DNA of 64,000 nucleotides from Trichomonas vaginalis G3 (GCF_026262505.1 NC_067208.1:1426001-1490000), one strand, 5' to 3'. Numbered from the stretch's first letter, positions 15,835 through 26,919 are shown. The notes: generated by a model from the letters alone, not told the origin. Translations and numbers: made by a program.

Positions 15835-16269
15835 AGAAAAGTTTAAAATAAACCGTTTTCGTCAACGGTAACCCCCTCTATTTTTTTATTTTATTGAAAA
15901 GTCTCCGTTGGCAAACCGTTCCATCTCAAATATTGAATGAACTATAAACGTTTTTTGTTTTCTATACATACTTTTTTGTCCAACGGTAAAACTTTTTACA
16001 CAACGGTTTTTGAGAGTCGTCGCCGTTGACTTTTTTGTAGAGCACTCAAAATAGTATAACTTTGTCCGGACAAGTAAGGGTCTATCGTCGCTACAGGAAA
16101 AGTTACAGGCGTTCCAAGGAAGTATACTTTGAGAAGCCTTTCCCCTTTTAAAACAAGATAGGACGGTTATTTTACAAAACCGACAACACTTTGACCGAGT
16201 AGTTTTTTGTGCTGAACAAAAAGTGTCATATAAACATCTGTCAAAAACCGCTTTTTAACTTCACTTAAA
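15835..16269. promoter_or_regulatory. Divergent spacer with AACGG (Myb-like) cluster
   Basis: No gene. About eight AACGG/CCGTT words occur, seven of them in the first 200 bases (for example CAACGGTAA, CACAACGGTT, GCCGTTGAC). AACNG is the core bound by Myb-type repeats, and trichomonads use Myb regulators. Binding here is inference. Confidence 0.4.
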
Positions 16270-16530
16270 ATGCCACGTAAGCTACGTAAGAATATACGTA
16301 AGAGGAAGAGAGCATTGAAACATCCAATAGTAAAACTGACACCACAACAACAGTTGCAACAACAAATGCTGAATGACCCCACTATGTTGCAACAAATGTC
16401 AAGCAATCCTATGCTTTTAAACCGAGTTGTTGGTGCACAGAGTGGAGGTTTAAGAGCGGCACTTTTAGCGAAAATGGCAGGCTATGGTGGAGCTGCAGAC
16501 GGAACAGCTATAACCCTCAAAGTCAAATGA
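16270..16530 (+). CDS. Small basic core-like protein
   Basis: Encodes 86 residues. Very basic N-terminus (PRKLRKNIRKRKRALKH), then Gln-rich and Gly/Ala-rich stretches. Composition suggests DNA condensation like adenovirus core peptides; inference only. It opens a tightly packed run of genes on the plus strand (16,270-17,724). Confidence 0.6.
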   Translation: MPRKLRKNIRKRKRALKHPIVKLTPQQQLQQQMLNDPTMLQQMSSNPMLLNRVVGAQSGGLRAALLAKMAGYGGAADGTAITLKVK

Positions 16531-16853
16531 ATTTGAGTTCACTCAAAAATCAAATAACAGATGTCAAAAAGTCAAACATAGACATACAGAAGCAAATAAG
16601 TGAAAACGAAAAGAAACTAGAATATGACAGACACACAAAGAAACTAAATGAGTTAAACGTAGAGAAAAAGAAGAAAGAAGAACAACTGAAAGAACTAAGT
16701 ACAGAGGAATATGCAAAAAAAGTGTCAGAAAAAGCAGCAGAAGTAGCAAAAATGGAACAAGATGTCATAAATTTGAAAAACCATACTACTCAATATAAAA
16801 TACTGAAAGATGAAGAGATAAAAACAAAAAGCCCTGAAGACATATATGGATAG
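16527..16853 (+). CDS. Coiled-coil Polinton protein
   Basis: Encodes 108 residues, almost wholly a Lys/Glu heptad-like coiled coil (ISENEKKLEYDRHTKKLNEL). Packed head to tail with its neighbours. Whether it stands alone or is part of a longer virion protein with 16,846 cannot be told. Confidence 0.55.
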   Translation: MNLSSLKNQITDVKKSNIDIQKQISENEKKLEYDRHTKKLNELNVEKKKKEEQLKELSTEEYAKKVSEKAAEVAKMEQDVINLKNHTTQYKILKDEEIKTKSPEDIYG

Positions 16854-17724
16854 CGATGAGTATAAAAAAGAAGTTGAAGCAAATGTAAAGGCAGAAAAAC
16901 TTTTACAGTTGCAAAACCAAACCGTACAGTATGAAAACTTAGCACAAGAAAGTAAAAATAACGACGCGGCTATGCAAAAGGCAATGAAAAGCGCAGAATA
17001 TATAAAAGCTAATAATGACTGGTTAGATGCCCAAGCCAACGCCAAAGCAGCCCAACTTATAGGGTCAATAAGGACAAAAATACAAGCGGATGAAGACAGT
17101 TCAAATGAAGCTTTAACGAATGCTGACTTTAAGAACGCCTTCGAAGCTCTTCATAGTAAGGTGAAACAAGTGAACGACTTCTCATCTGGAAAGAAACTGA
17201 AGTCTGAAGGTTTCGACAAAGAGTTAAGAGAAGTAGCACAAAATATGACGAAAATAACAGATGCAGCAACGAGACAGGCAGTTCAAAGTGCCTATGACGC
17301 CGTTAGAGCAACTGTTGTGAAAAGTCAAGAAAAAGAGTTACAACAGACCAAAACAGACCTAGTAAATGCTTTCTTAAGAACGAAAAGTCAGGTAGGACAT
17401 TATGCTGCAGATGGAACATATGTGCCAGCTGGTGGAACTTATATACCACCAAACCCTCCAAGAGAAGCACCTGCACCAGGACTACCTAGAACATTTACAT
17501 CGTCACATGGACACAGACACAGGCATGCACCAAAAACCAACACAACAACCAACACAACAACCAACACAACAACCAGCACACAACAACCACCTCCACAACC
17601 AGCACAACAACCAACACAACAACCAGCACAGCAACCAACGTTCAAAAAAACCCTGCACAAACAACAACCACAAACAGAGCAAGGACATAAAAAAGTAGAG
17701 AACAAGGAAACCAAGAATTCTTAA
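16846..17724 (+). CDS. Coiled-coil and PAQQP-repeat protein
   Basis: About 292 residues. The N-terminal two thirds is helical; then a His/Arg patch (HGHRHRHAPK), a TNTTTNTTT run, and PAQQPTQQP repeats at 17,560-17,640; the end is basic. Low-complexity tail likely disordered. Upstream of the major capsid region, so a virion role is plausible. Function unknown. Confidence 0.55.
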   Translation: MDSDEYKKEVEANVKAEKLLQLQNQTVQYENLAQESKNNDAAMQKAMKSAEYIKANNDWLDAQANAKAAQLIGSIRTKIQADEDSSNEALTNADFKNAFEALHSKVKQVNDFSSGKKLKSEGFDKELREVAQNMTKITDAATRQAVQSAYDAVRATVVKSQEKELQQTKTDLVNAFLRTKSQVGHYAADGTYVPAGGTYIPPNPPREAPAPGLPRTFTSSHGHRHRHAPKTNTTTNTTTNTTTSTQQPPPQPAQQPTQQPAQQPTFKKTLHKQQPQTEQGHKKVENKETKNS

Positions 17725-19520
17725 AAATGCTTAAAGAAGAGTGTGGTTTCCCAGATACTGTTGGACTTTAGTGACAGATATAAAGAAGCTATTGGAAAGT
17801 TCAAGGATGGAAATACTGACCCGAACCTATTTAGCTTTATGGCTCAGCACCAAAACGGATATAATCTCAAACCTGGAAAATACACAGCTCGCTAAGAGGA
17901 TATGATTTAATAGCATATCATCCAAATGACATGGATGAATTTACTCCGAGATATTTGATGTCAGAGCTAAATGACAATTCAACTTCGTCATGAAACGCGT
18001 AAAAAATAGAGACGGAAACGAAAGAACAAAAGCTTATGAATGCGGATGACGTAGATAGGAAATTGTTGAAAACGGTCTCGGAATATATGAAATGCCAGCA
18101 GATGAGGTACAGAAACTCCACAGGAAGGAAGTTCAGATACAACCAGACATGGAAGAAATTAGTTTCAGCAACAACAGCTAGAAGAAGCCTGAAGGAAACG
18201 AACAAGTCCCTCCTTTGGAAACTAACTTCACAGAACCAGATGAAGATTTGGAACAGCCGAAAAATCTTGACCTCAACAAGTGTATGCGGAGAATATGGAA
18301 TCTTTCCAAGAGTCTAGAAAAAAATTCGGCTGACATATAGAGAGAATATCGAAAAATGTTCGCCGACATACAAAAGACTCCAGCACCAGATGAAAATATT
18401 CAGGCATAGAATGGAAGAACTGAAAAAAAATGTACACAAAAAACAACCCTTTTTACTTACGAGCATTTAACGTTCAATCTTCGGATGAACTCGGTGAAGA
18501 TAAAAGGTTAAATTTCAAGAAAACATATAGAAATGAAACATTGTTTAAAGTTCATTCAGAACCTAACCAAGATGGAAACAAACCTACTTTTGTTTCTGCA
18601 GACGATGGAACTACAATGAGATGGGGTCATAAAGCTAATCCGGATAGGTGGTTCATAAACTTACAACCTCAATTCAAGAAGTTGTAGACGCAATGGAAGT
18701 GAATGGTGAACCAGATTAGCTGGTATTTTCAGCGCGGCTTTAATGCCATTGAAAGATATGAAAGATGCAGATATTTTGAACCAGTATGAAATGAACATGG
18801 CTGATGGAAATATAACACCTGACGTTCTAGAACATTTATCTCAAAGAACTACACAGAACCATAGAGATGGTATTTTGGTGAAGAGTTTAGAAAGAAAGTT
18901 ATGGACAGCGAAGGAAGAGAACCTATTGTACATGACCTTGCAAACGAAAGTTTACAAAATGTCATAAAAACTTACTTTGCAGACAATGAACTGGAAGGGA
19001 TGAATATTTAAGAAAACTCAAATGGACAGTACCAGATGAAATGTTAGTATTGAAAAACATGTTCCTTGACAAAATAAAACCAACTACAGAAATAAACGAC
19101 CGCAAGACTGAAAGATTGGTAGAAGCTTTCCCATTCACAAAAGATATAGTTGGTAACATGGAAAGAAAACCAGAATGGCTACAAAAACATATATTTGGAA
19201 ACGAGCTTATTCCATATGGACAAGCTCTGTTTGAAGAGCTTGAACGGAAACTCAGGAAAGAGTCATGCAAACAATACGCGAAGACTCAAATACAGACTAT
19301 GACAAACTCTTTCTAGGATATAGGTTACCTGAGATGGGCGACCAGAGCCAAAAGGCAAAAAGGACATGGGAATTTGCAACATACTAGATGAACATAATGC
19401 AAAGATGCAACAACTTCAAGCAGAGGGCAATGAAGGAAAAAGAAGAGTTAAAAACTCAGTCAGGAAGAAAGTAAAGCTTGGTCGGAGTGGGTTCTATTAT
19501 GACATATAAATCCCAACTAT
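17725..19520 (+). pseudogene. Decayed Polinton-2 gene region
   Basis: Plus-strand coding remnants without an intact frame, including pieces at 18,430-18,687 (begins MYTKNNPFYLRAFNVQ), 18,743-18,967 and 19,041-19,316. Many breaks. The place, between virion-type genes and the major capsid gene, suggests structural proteins, but I recognise no family. Confidence 0.5.
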
Positions 19521-19541
19521 TCTATATTTTACTCATATGAA

Positions 19542-21142
19542 ATGTACGCCGCTCAGAATATAACGCCAACAGTTTTGGATGCCATGAATGGAAATGTTTC
19601 CGAATGTATAACGAATGCGACAATGCCATTAGAAGGTCAGAAATAGTTCCTGGAACTTACGAATATACAACTGCTGTTTCTTATGGAAAACGTAGGTGAG
19701 TTTGGAGAAGGTTCTTCAACAACAGTAGATATTGCTTGCGACAGGTTTCATATTATATTCTATTGACAACTCTTTCTTATACGTGGAACAAGACATTGAA
19801 ATAAAACCTTCTGCCAAGTTGTCTGACAAGAAAGGTTGCAATGGAATTTTCTATGTCGGATACCAATATGCTCCAGAAGTTTTCATGGGATATAAGATAT
19901 ATTCTAACTCTGACTTAGTTCAAACAGTAACATGGGCAAACTATGAATGGTTCGCTTTAAAACTCAGTACAACCACAAGCTAGAGAACAAACAGACCAGT
20001 ATGCAACTATTGAGAAAATAAGAAGACTTGACCCTAACGTTCCAGGAGTTTATGTTAACCTTTCTGGTTCAGATGGAAATGCTGTCACTAAAGTAAAACT
20101 GAAACTTAGAGTTCCTTTGTCATCTTTCCTCATCTTCAGGTTTTTAAGATACTTGCCAAACTGGGCAGGAAAATTTCTATTGAACTTACTCCAAGCAAAA
20201 TAACTTAGTCATTGCACCAACACAAGACCCATTCACTATTACTGTAGCTGGAACTGGTGGAGCCAAGTTCTGTGACTTTTGCAAAGACAAAGTTGACTTA
20301 GACTTTGGTTTCTCAAACTTCAACACTGAAGTAAACTATTATTTCAATGCTGCTGGAACTGCTTGGGACCCAGTTAAGTTCACATGCGAAAAATTTGAAT
20401 GCAAGAGAATAGAAAGCAGACTTGCAGTCTATATGTTGGACCCAGATATTTCAAATGCTTTAGCTGCCAAATATATTGCAGTTCCACTTATGTTCCCTAT
20501 ACACCAAATATCTGTCAAAGACTTTGCAGGTGAAGTTGGAAACCAAAGTGCTGACCCAGGTGCAAGAACAGATATTGCTTTAACAACTGCAATGAAACAT
20601 GCAGATACTATGTTTGTACTGTTCAGACGAACTATAAATGACTATTCTTGTTTCTACAACCCTGGTATTAAATACATATAAACATAGATGGCAAATATTA
20701 TCCAAGAGAAGAATATTCTACAGTTGAGGATATGAGGTCATACAACTTGACATTAGATGCTATGAACTTTAACAACAACTTCACAACAACCATTAACCCT
20801 GAAATGCAAAGTTCTATTATGCCATATGTGAAAGTATGGACTCATACAGGAGCTCAAAAAACTCAATATACAAATGGAGACCGTTCAAACTTTTGGCTTG
20901 GCATTCCATTTGCTGACTCAGAAGACTTTATGGGTGGTATTTCAACTGTTGGTACAGTTCAAATACAATATACTGGTGACAGAGACGGTCCAGATGAATT
21001 GAAAGCAAAGAAGTTTACAAAACCAATAGCACTTTTCACGGAAGATGCTCTTTTGAAGATTCGTTCGATGAAACCTGCTGGGGCTCCTCAGATTGGCATA
21101 ACGACAGCTTCCATCGAGCAGATTTTGGCAGCAGGTCAGTAA
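19542..21142 (+). CDS. Major capsid protein (double jelly roll), broken
   Basis: Polinton major capsid proteins have two jelly-roll domains and build the icosahedral shell. This region keeps a start MYAAQNITPTVLDAM, conserved strands such as DLDFGFSNFNTEVNYYF and ESRLAVYMLDP, and an ALFTEDALLKIRS end. It matches in position and style the gene at 60,645-62,218 (GPIELATENVP..LIGFMRD). Broken (about six or more breaks). It stands between decayed virion genes and the small conserved genes. Confidence 0.75.
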
Positions 21143-21208
21143 GTTGTTCTTGAACTGACTTCTCTCCGTCAAATATTGACAGTACGCCAGTTTTGACATA
21201 ATATTGTA

Positions 21209-21451
21209 TTATAAACTTACCTTTAGAAATATCGTCAGTTTTGTTATATTTTTGTCTGCTTCAAGAACTTTCACCATCTCGGTTATACCAACTTTCTTTG
21301 CTTTATGAAAATATTTTGGTTCAGCAAAGACTGCTATTCTATAACATTTTCCATTGTTTGTATAAAGAACTATTCTGTCAATGTATTTGTATTGTTTGTG
21401 TGTGTAAACTTTGTTCTGCTTCAATTCGAAGAGATACTCAAATACGTCCAT
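21209..21451 (-). CDS. Small Polinton protein of 80 residues
   Basis: Starts MDVFEYLFELKQNKV; the ATG lies behind an AGAATAAAAAG leader divergent from 21,470. Beta-rich (IDRIVLYTNNGKCYRIAVF). It may be a relative of the 8,482 gene in Polinton-1, which has the same neighbours. Function unknown. Confidence 0.55.
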   Translation of the reverse strand: MDVFEYLFELKQNKVYTHKQYKYIDRIVLYTNNGKCYRIAVFAEPKYFHKAKKVGITEMVKVLEADKNITKLTIFLKVSL

Positions 21452-21469
21452 CTTTTTATTCTAAGTAAA

Positions 21470-22050
21470 ATGTCATTTCCGAAAAATAGAAGCGTGAGTG
21501 TTTCAAAAGGTTTAATGGCGGTGGCAGATGTGAAGTTAAATTCACCAACTCAAACAAACAGTCAAAGTGTTGTTGTCAATGTCAAAGAAAGAGATGTTGA
21601 AGTGGGGAAACCATACGAAGACGAAGATGGTATAACAATAGTTCCTGTAAAAGAACAACCAACATACCTGAAGTTAGCAGAGACTTAAGTTCTGTTGCAG
21701 ATATTCGAAACGACTACCAACAACTTAAAGACAAACTTAAAACTCAGGAGAAGATTTGTCAAGCTTTGGGTATAATGTTAAACTTGGTCGAACACAACCC
21801 TGTAAAAGTGAACTCATATGTCATCGCACCTCATGAAGTTTTGAAAGAACTATTGAAACTTTTGACAGAGGCAGACGATATAAACATCAAAGAAATAGAA
21901 CCCGACATTGCTTGCTGTGGTGTTTCATATAATGTCATTGACAAGATATACGTTATGAAAGGAGGTGAAACGTTGAACTTAAAATATAGTTTCCCAGACG
22001 TCATAAAAATATTTGACGACCACAACATTTCATTAAAATTTAGTTGCTAA
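21470..22050 (+). CDS. Conserved Polinton protein with DIACCG motif
   Basis: Relative of 8,812-9,462: disordered N-terminus (begins MSFPKNRSVSVSKG), a helical middle, then EPDIACCGVSYN and a beta-rich end. Start supported by TTTTTATTCTAAGTAAA before the ATG at 21,470. Followed within a few bases by 22,055. Broken (about one break). Function unknown. Confidence 0.6.
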
Positions 22051-22054
22051 GTAA

Positions 22055-22844
22055 ATGGCAGAAGACATAGTGGTTTATACTATTACGACTAAAAACCCTG
22101 AGTCATATAATTCTATAACAACAAACTTACAAAGTCCTCAAGGACGATATTGTAAACTGACCTTAAACACGATGACGACTAAAGCCTGTTTTGCTCTTTT
22201 GACACCAGAAGACTTTGTTGTTGTGAATGGTAAAAAATACTTCTTTGAAGATACTTACTCAGATATACCACCAACAGGTTTTGTTGACTTATTTAATACT
22301 TTAAGGACGGATGTAACATGTGCTGCAACTAGAGCAGGTTTCATTATGTTTGGATGTCCGACTGAGTTTACTATAAACGATATGAGCTATAATACAAAAC
22401 TTATATCTGGTTTTTACTACCAACAGTTTCCTATAACAGGAAAAGGTGTCATACAAGGTTTGTCTATTCCATTGACTTTAAGTACACCTATTTTATATAT
22501 TGTTTCAAACTTAGGTTCAAAGTGCTATTCGAATGTCGACAGAAACTACTATGACCAAAAGATACTCATGCGTATAAACAACACTTTCTCTGCTGGTTTG
22601 CCTATTGTTCATTCGAATGCAGAGTTTTCAGCTTTAGTGAAACTCAAACACTTTGCAAATAAACTTAACCTTAGTTGACGCAAACTTTGTTCCTGTAAAA
22701 CTTTTATGTCCTATGTATTTGTCAATGACGGCAGAAAGTTTCGAATTGGAAGATGCAACTGGTGAAAGTATTGTATTACAAGAACAACTTCAACAACAAA
22801 TAGCTCAAAGAACAACAAATGCAACAACAAAGTCAAGAATAAAA
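22055..22844 (+). CDS. Virion-type protein, 258-residue family
   Basis: Relative of 7,755-8,521: starts MAEDIVVYTITTKNPESYN and ends with the shared LVDANFVPVKLL pattern, then a Gln-rich tail. Beta-rich; candidate capsid-associated protein. Broken (about one break). Confidence 0.6.
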
Positions 22845-22869
22845 AAAATTTTTTTTTTATTTTATAAAA

Positions 22870-24100
22870 ATGTACAGAATAGATGTTTCAGATTTTTATG
22901 ACTTCCAAGCATTCAGAAATATGTGTCCATTTCGAGACTATAACAAAGCAGTCGAGAATTTGAAACGTTTAGTCATTTATGTCGACTCTGCCCAGAATGT
23001 TATGTCATGAAAGAATGGGATGTTGTCTTTAACAAACCAAGAGCAACAATAGTTTCAGAACAAGAATGTAGACAGAAACTTAAGAAAATAAAAGTCGTAC
23101 AAGTTGGCATGAAGATGTTAGATGCTTGGGATATCTTATTGTCAAAGTTAGAAGATTTTTCAGTTCGTGGTATAAAGTTCTATACACCATCTCCAAACTT
23201 CTATTCTATCTTCACTGGATATAAATACGAACAAGTAGAATGGAAAGAAAATTATAGAAGCTTGGTTAGACCATGTCAAAGAAATTATATGCAATGGAAA
23301 CGAAAGAGTCTATGAGTATATCTTATGTTGGTTTGCAAACATCTTACAACATCCAAGTGCTAAAAATGAAACTGCTCTCATTATAATTGGAAAACAAGGA
23401 ACTGGTAAGAACACTTTCTTTACAGATATCTTTGCAAACTGTTAGAGGGCTATTCGAACCGAATATGACAAACTTAGAAAACATCTGCGGTAAATTTAAC
23501 TCTTCAATAGAGAATATGAAACTTATAGTATGTAACGAACTTCAAAGTATAGATACAACAAAAGTTTTGAACTCAGATGCTTTGAAGAGTCTTATAACAG
23601 ACAAAGTTGGAGTTGTTGAAAGAAAATATAAAGACCAAAGAGTTTGTGAAAATGTTGCAAATTTCATTATGGTTTCAAACAATGCTGTTCCGATGAAGTT
23701 AGAAAGTTCCGACAGAAGATATGTAGTTGTCAGAACGTCAGATTCTCATATGCAAGATACAGAATATTTTGACGACTTAGCAGAAACTTTGACATCTGAC
23801 TTTTACAACCACTTGTTCTCATATTTCATGACATTAGATATTTCAAAGTTCAATCCAAGACAAATTCCATATACCGAAGAGAGACAAACATTGTTAGAAG
23901 CAAACAAGAGTGTATATGAACTGTTTATAGATGAGACTAACTTTGAGTGTTTAGATGAAAGGTCATTGTACGATTCGTATAAACAATATTGTCAAGAATA
24001 TGGTTATATGGCAGCTTCTAAACGTACATTCTTGGCAAATGTCAAAAATCTTTTAGATGTTCAGAACGGCGTATATACAAAGAAAAATTTTTCTGAGTAA
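22870..24100 (+). CDS. SF3 helicase (D5-like primase-helicase)
   Basis: Superfamily 3 helicase, the replicative helicase of many DNA viruses and virophages. Visible landmarks are a Walker A (IIGKQGTGKNTFF), an acidic strand (MKLIVCNELQ) as motif B, FIMVSNN as motif C, and SSDRRYVVV with the arginines. The C-terminal winged-helix-like stretch LYDSYKQYCQEYGYMAASKR closes the protein, as in D5-type helicases. The start follows TTTTATTTTATAAAA. Not every Polinton has this gene. Broken (about three to four breaks). Confidence 0.82.
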
Positions 24101-24135
24101 ATTTTAAAAAAATATTTTTTTATCCGATAGAAAAG

Positions 24136-24555
24136 ATGGCAAAATTCATCTCAGTAAATAAGTACATGACAGAAGTCAAAGAAGAACTAGACCCATTCGC
24201 TTATTTGAATGTTTACTTCTACCATTTTGAAAAGTCTACATTTGACAAAGTTTGGAACATCGAACCAGTTAAGTTTGCTATTGTGACTAAAAATGGTGCG
24301 AAATTTGAAGACTTAGACATTGACGGTATGTTGACAGTCAAAGAAAATTTTGACAGAAAGTTCTCAAAACTCGAAGAAGGCAAAGCATACAAACTTGTTA
24401 TACCTTATGAACCAAAGAAAGCAGACGACTATGAATATTATGAGTCTAAGATAGTTGAAGTTCAAGGTAAATTGGGTAAAAAGATTTTAGAGTCTAAACC
24501 AGTGTTTGCTCCTAAAGAGGAAGAGAACATTGACATTGACCCAGAAATGTTCTAA
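24136..24555 (+). CDS. Acidic-tailed Polinton protein of 139 residues
   Basis: Open frame from an ATG preceded by AAATATTTTTTTATCCGATA. Beta-rich, acidic end DIDPEMF. The nearly identical leader precedes 54,689 in Polinton-3. It may be a relative of 2-328, whose tail is similar. A DNA-binding accessory (single-strand-binding-like) would suit its place beside the helicase, but that is a guess. Confidence 0.6.
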   Translation: MAKFISVNKYMTEVKEELDPFAYLNVYFYHFEKSTFDKVWNIEPVKFAIVTKNGAKFEDLDIDGMLTVKENFDRKFSKLEEGKAYKLVIPYEPKKADDYEYYESKIVEVQGKLGKKILESKPVFAPKEEENIDIDPEMF

Positions 24556-24571
24556 AAATAAAATTTTATTT

Positions 24572-25030
24572 TTACATGTCAAATTTCTTTTTCTCTGGCT
24601 CTGGTTCAGGTTCAGGTTCTTTCTTCTCTTCTACTTTTTTCTCTTTCTTTCCTTTCTTCTTCTTCTTCTCTGGTGGAGTTATGTCAAACTTCTCAGAACC
24701 ATATTTATGTAAAAGTTCTTTGTCCTTTAATAGCTCATCTATTCTGTTTTCTATTTCATCTTCAAGAACAGCGCATGTGTCTTCTTTGCATTCTAAGAAC
24801 TTTTGTTGGACTTCAGCTTTCCAATCGGCGTCATCTCTGTCAACAAGTCTGTCATTGACAAATTTTAAGACTGCTCTTTGTAATGTTTTATGGTTCTTGT
24901 CATATTCCCAGAAACAGAACTTTAGAACAAATTCACCTTTCTTGTTTACACTATGTAAGATTTTATGGTCGACAGAAGTTTTAGAGTCAAAAAGCTTGTC
25001 TCGAATATAGATAGCGAAATCGCTAGACAT
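24572..25030 (-). CDS. 152-residue protein with Lys/Glu/Pro tail
   Basis: Open frame. N-terminal 100 residues resemble the 125-residue family (1,396-1,771); C-terminus is a charged linker (PEKKKKKGKKEKKVEEKKEP) with EPEPEP. Divergent from the ATPase gene across 36 bases that hold TTTTTATCTTTTAGAAAATG. Function unknown. Confidence 0.6.
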   Translation of the reverse strand: MSSDFAIYIRDKLFDSKTSVDHKILHSVNKKGEFVLKFCFWEYDKNHKTLQRAVLKFVNDRLVDRDDADWKAEVQQKFLECKEDTCAVLEDEIENRIDELLKDKELLHKYGSEKFDITPPEKKKKKGKKEKKVEEKKEPEPEPEPEKKKFDM

Positions 25031-25066
25031 TTTCTAAAAGATAAAAATTTTAATTTTTCTAAAAAT

Positions 25067-25945
25067 ATGTTAGAAAAAAAGTTTGCTGACATTGACAAGA
25101 AATTTGAGAATGTTTTGAAGAAGAACAAGAGGAAGTTAGAAAATGCTCAGATAAAGCCTATACATGACAAGTTCTTATTTGCTCAGAATGGTATAACAGG
25201 TCTAATCGCACCACCTGGGTCGGGTAAGACTTTCACTTATCTTAAAATGGCTGCACAACAACAAGAACTAGATGAGAAGAACCCATTCTATGAGTTAGTT
25301 GTTATTTGTAGTACTTCTGGTCAATTTGACCAAACCGTCAATTCGTTCAAAGATATTATAAAGAAGTCTAAGTTAGTATGTATAAAGGATACTGAGTTGT
25401 TAGATTGGATAAAGAAGTACCAAAGAAGAGTTTTGAAGTATAATGCTATAAATGAGTATATAAATTCTAAGTTTAAAGACCCAAATGAGGAAATGCAGAG
25501 AATATTAGAGAAGAAACACTTCAGAAACAAACAGAAAGAGATAGAATACATTTCGAAGAAATTGCAATCGTACGATTGGAAAACGTACCCTCATAGGTGT
25601 CTTCTTATCTTAGATGACTTTGCTTCTCATCCTTTGTTAAAGAACAGAGAACAAGACATGTGTCGAATTCTTAAGAAACTTAGGCACTTTAACATCTCAG
25701 TTGTCATTTGTGTACAGACAGCAAAGAGTTTAAGTAAGGATGTTAAAAGAATACTTACTGACATCATACTTTTCCCTGGATTGTCCGAAGACGATTTCAT
25801 GGAACTTATGAAAGAGTCCATGGCAGGTAAGTTTGACAGACATGAACTATGGGAGAAGTACAAAGTCATACAAGACCCTCATACTTCTTTCAGAATTCAC
25901 ATCTACGCGAACAAAGTTCAAATTGTAAAAAGTCAGCAAAAATAA
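25067..25945 (+). CDS. FtsK/HerA-type packaging ATPase
   Basis: Encodes 292 residues from the ATG at 25,067; the frame is open further upstream, but that part overlaps the divergent gene and has no ATG. Walker A is APPGSGKT with TYLKMA after it; Walker B is CLLILDDFA, followed by an HFNISVVICVQTAK sensor strand. The order matches 9,885-10,772. Open. Its 3' end meets the cassette gene across the palindrome at 25,951-25,998. Confidence 0.9.
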   Translation: MLEKKFADIDKKFENVLKKNKRKLENAQIKPIHDKFLFAQNGITGLIAPPGSGKTFTYLKMAAQQQELDEKNPFYELVVICSTSGQFDQTVNSFKDIIKKSKLVCIKDTELLDWIKKYQRRVLKYNAINEYINSKFKDPNEEMQRILEKKHFRNKQKEIEYISKKLQSYDWKTYPHRCLLILDDFASHPLLKNREQDMCRILKKLRHFNISVVICVQTAKSLSKDVKRILTDIILFPGLSEDDFMELMKESMAGKFDRHELWEKYKVIQDPHTSFRIHIYANKVQIVKSQQK

Positions 25946-25950
25946 TGTTT

Positions 25951-25998
25951 ATGTTAGAATGTTAGATCTAACATGTTTTCTAACATGTTTTCTAACAT
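25951..25998. repeat. Intergenic palindrome, ATGTTAGA type
   Basis: ATGTTAGA, ATGTTAGATCTAACAT (perfect dyad), then two TTTTCTAACAT words. Same architecture as the AGGTGA palindromes with a different core word. Between two convergent 3' ends. Confidence 0.88.
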
Positions 25999-26004
25999 AA
26001 CTAT

Positions 26005-26919
26005 TTACAAGCGTTTTACATGGTATATGTTGCGATGGTTCATGACTCTAAACAATTTCGTGGCTTCAATTTCTTCTTTTAGTACATCGAATGTTTTAAC
26101 GATACCGAAAGTTTCTTTATACTTCTTCTTGACGTCAGATAGAAGGAAATCGTCAGCTGTTGGATAGTTTTTGTTTAGAAATGTCAACATGTCCATTTTA
26201 TCTTCTGCTGGTTTCTCTGCTTCTTTCTTTAAATCTGCATAGTCGTTTCGCATACGTTCTATCTCTTTGACGGAGTAGTTATATTTCCTCATTGCTGCTT
26301 TACATTTAGAACATTGTGGGTTCATTTTTGCGTTATATTCTGAAACCTTACCTGCTAAAACAACTAAGGCGTCAATGGTTTTCTTCATCTCGAACATAGC
26401 GGGTCTTATTTGTTCGTTCCATACCTTACCCCTACTATCTTTATCTCTTATTTCCCAAACACATTTTGCAACTAATGAAACAAAGTTGTCGTAGGTCTTA
26501 AATTCTTCGGATTTGTAAAGGTCAGAGATGTTCTTATATACCATGTCGCAATCTTTGTCCATAACCTTATGGTTGCAATGAAAACCAAGGAATTCATAAT
26601 TTACCTTTCGTATGAACTTCTTTATTTCTACTGAGTCAGTTGCTTTGACTTCTATTTCGTCAAATTCTGGAATAGTGAGTTTTTGTTGTTGGATTTCAGG
26701 AAGTTTAGGTAAATGGTCAATAATATCCTGCATTTCATAAAGATACTGTTCATTTGTTTCATCTTTCGCACTACAGTCTAAATTACTTGTTAAAAGTTCT
26801 TGCTTTATCTTCTGGATTTTTGTTTCGAAAGTATATGAAGAAGGAATGAAGCTTTTCATCTCTACTAACATTGAAGTTGGGTTCATGACTAACGAGTTTG
26901 GTGCTGTTGTTGCTAACAT
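26005..26919 (-). CDS. Palindrome-bounded cassette protein, unknown
   Basis: Encodes 304 residues, open, closely related to 2,416-3,381 over its whole length except the shorter N-terminus. Keeps the CSKCKAA pair, the coiled-coil-like stretch and the HVKRL end. Bracketed by ATGTTAGA palindromes at 25,951 and 27,012. Sequence identity looks much higher than between the other genes of the two elements, which suggests that the cassette moved between lineages. Function unknown. Confidence 0.8.
   Translation of the reverse strand: MLATTAPNSLVMNPTSMLVEMKSFIPSSYTFETKIQKIKQELLTSNLDCSAKDETNEQYLYEMQDIIDHLPKLPEIQQQKLTIPEFDEIEVKATDSVEIKKFIRKVNYEFLGFHCNHKVMDKDCDMVYKNISDLYKSEEFKTYDNFVSLVAKCVWEIRDKDSRGKVWNEQIRPAMFEMKKTIDALVVLAGKVSEYNAKMNPQCSKCKAAMRKYNYSVKEIERMRNDYADLKKEAEKPAEDKMDMLTFLNKNYPTADDFLLSDVKKKYKETFGIVKTFDVLKEEIEATKLFRVMNHRNIYHVKRL

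Noticed and set aside
17439-17714. Cys-rich antisense frame (GCCVGCC repeats)
   Set aside because: Shadow of the Gln/Pro/Thr-rich repeat on the plus strand.
21143-21208. Spliced intron near GTAAGT after the capsid gene
   Set aside because: GTAAGT overlaps the stop of the capsid gene and no trichomonad-type branch/acceptor (ACTAACACACAG) follows.
24576-25010. Plus-strand Ser/Phe-rich ORF
   Set aside because: Antisense shadow of the 152-residue gene with the Lys/Glu/Pro tail.
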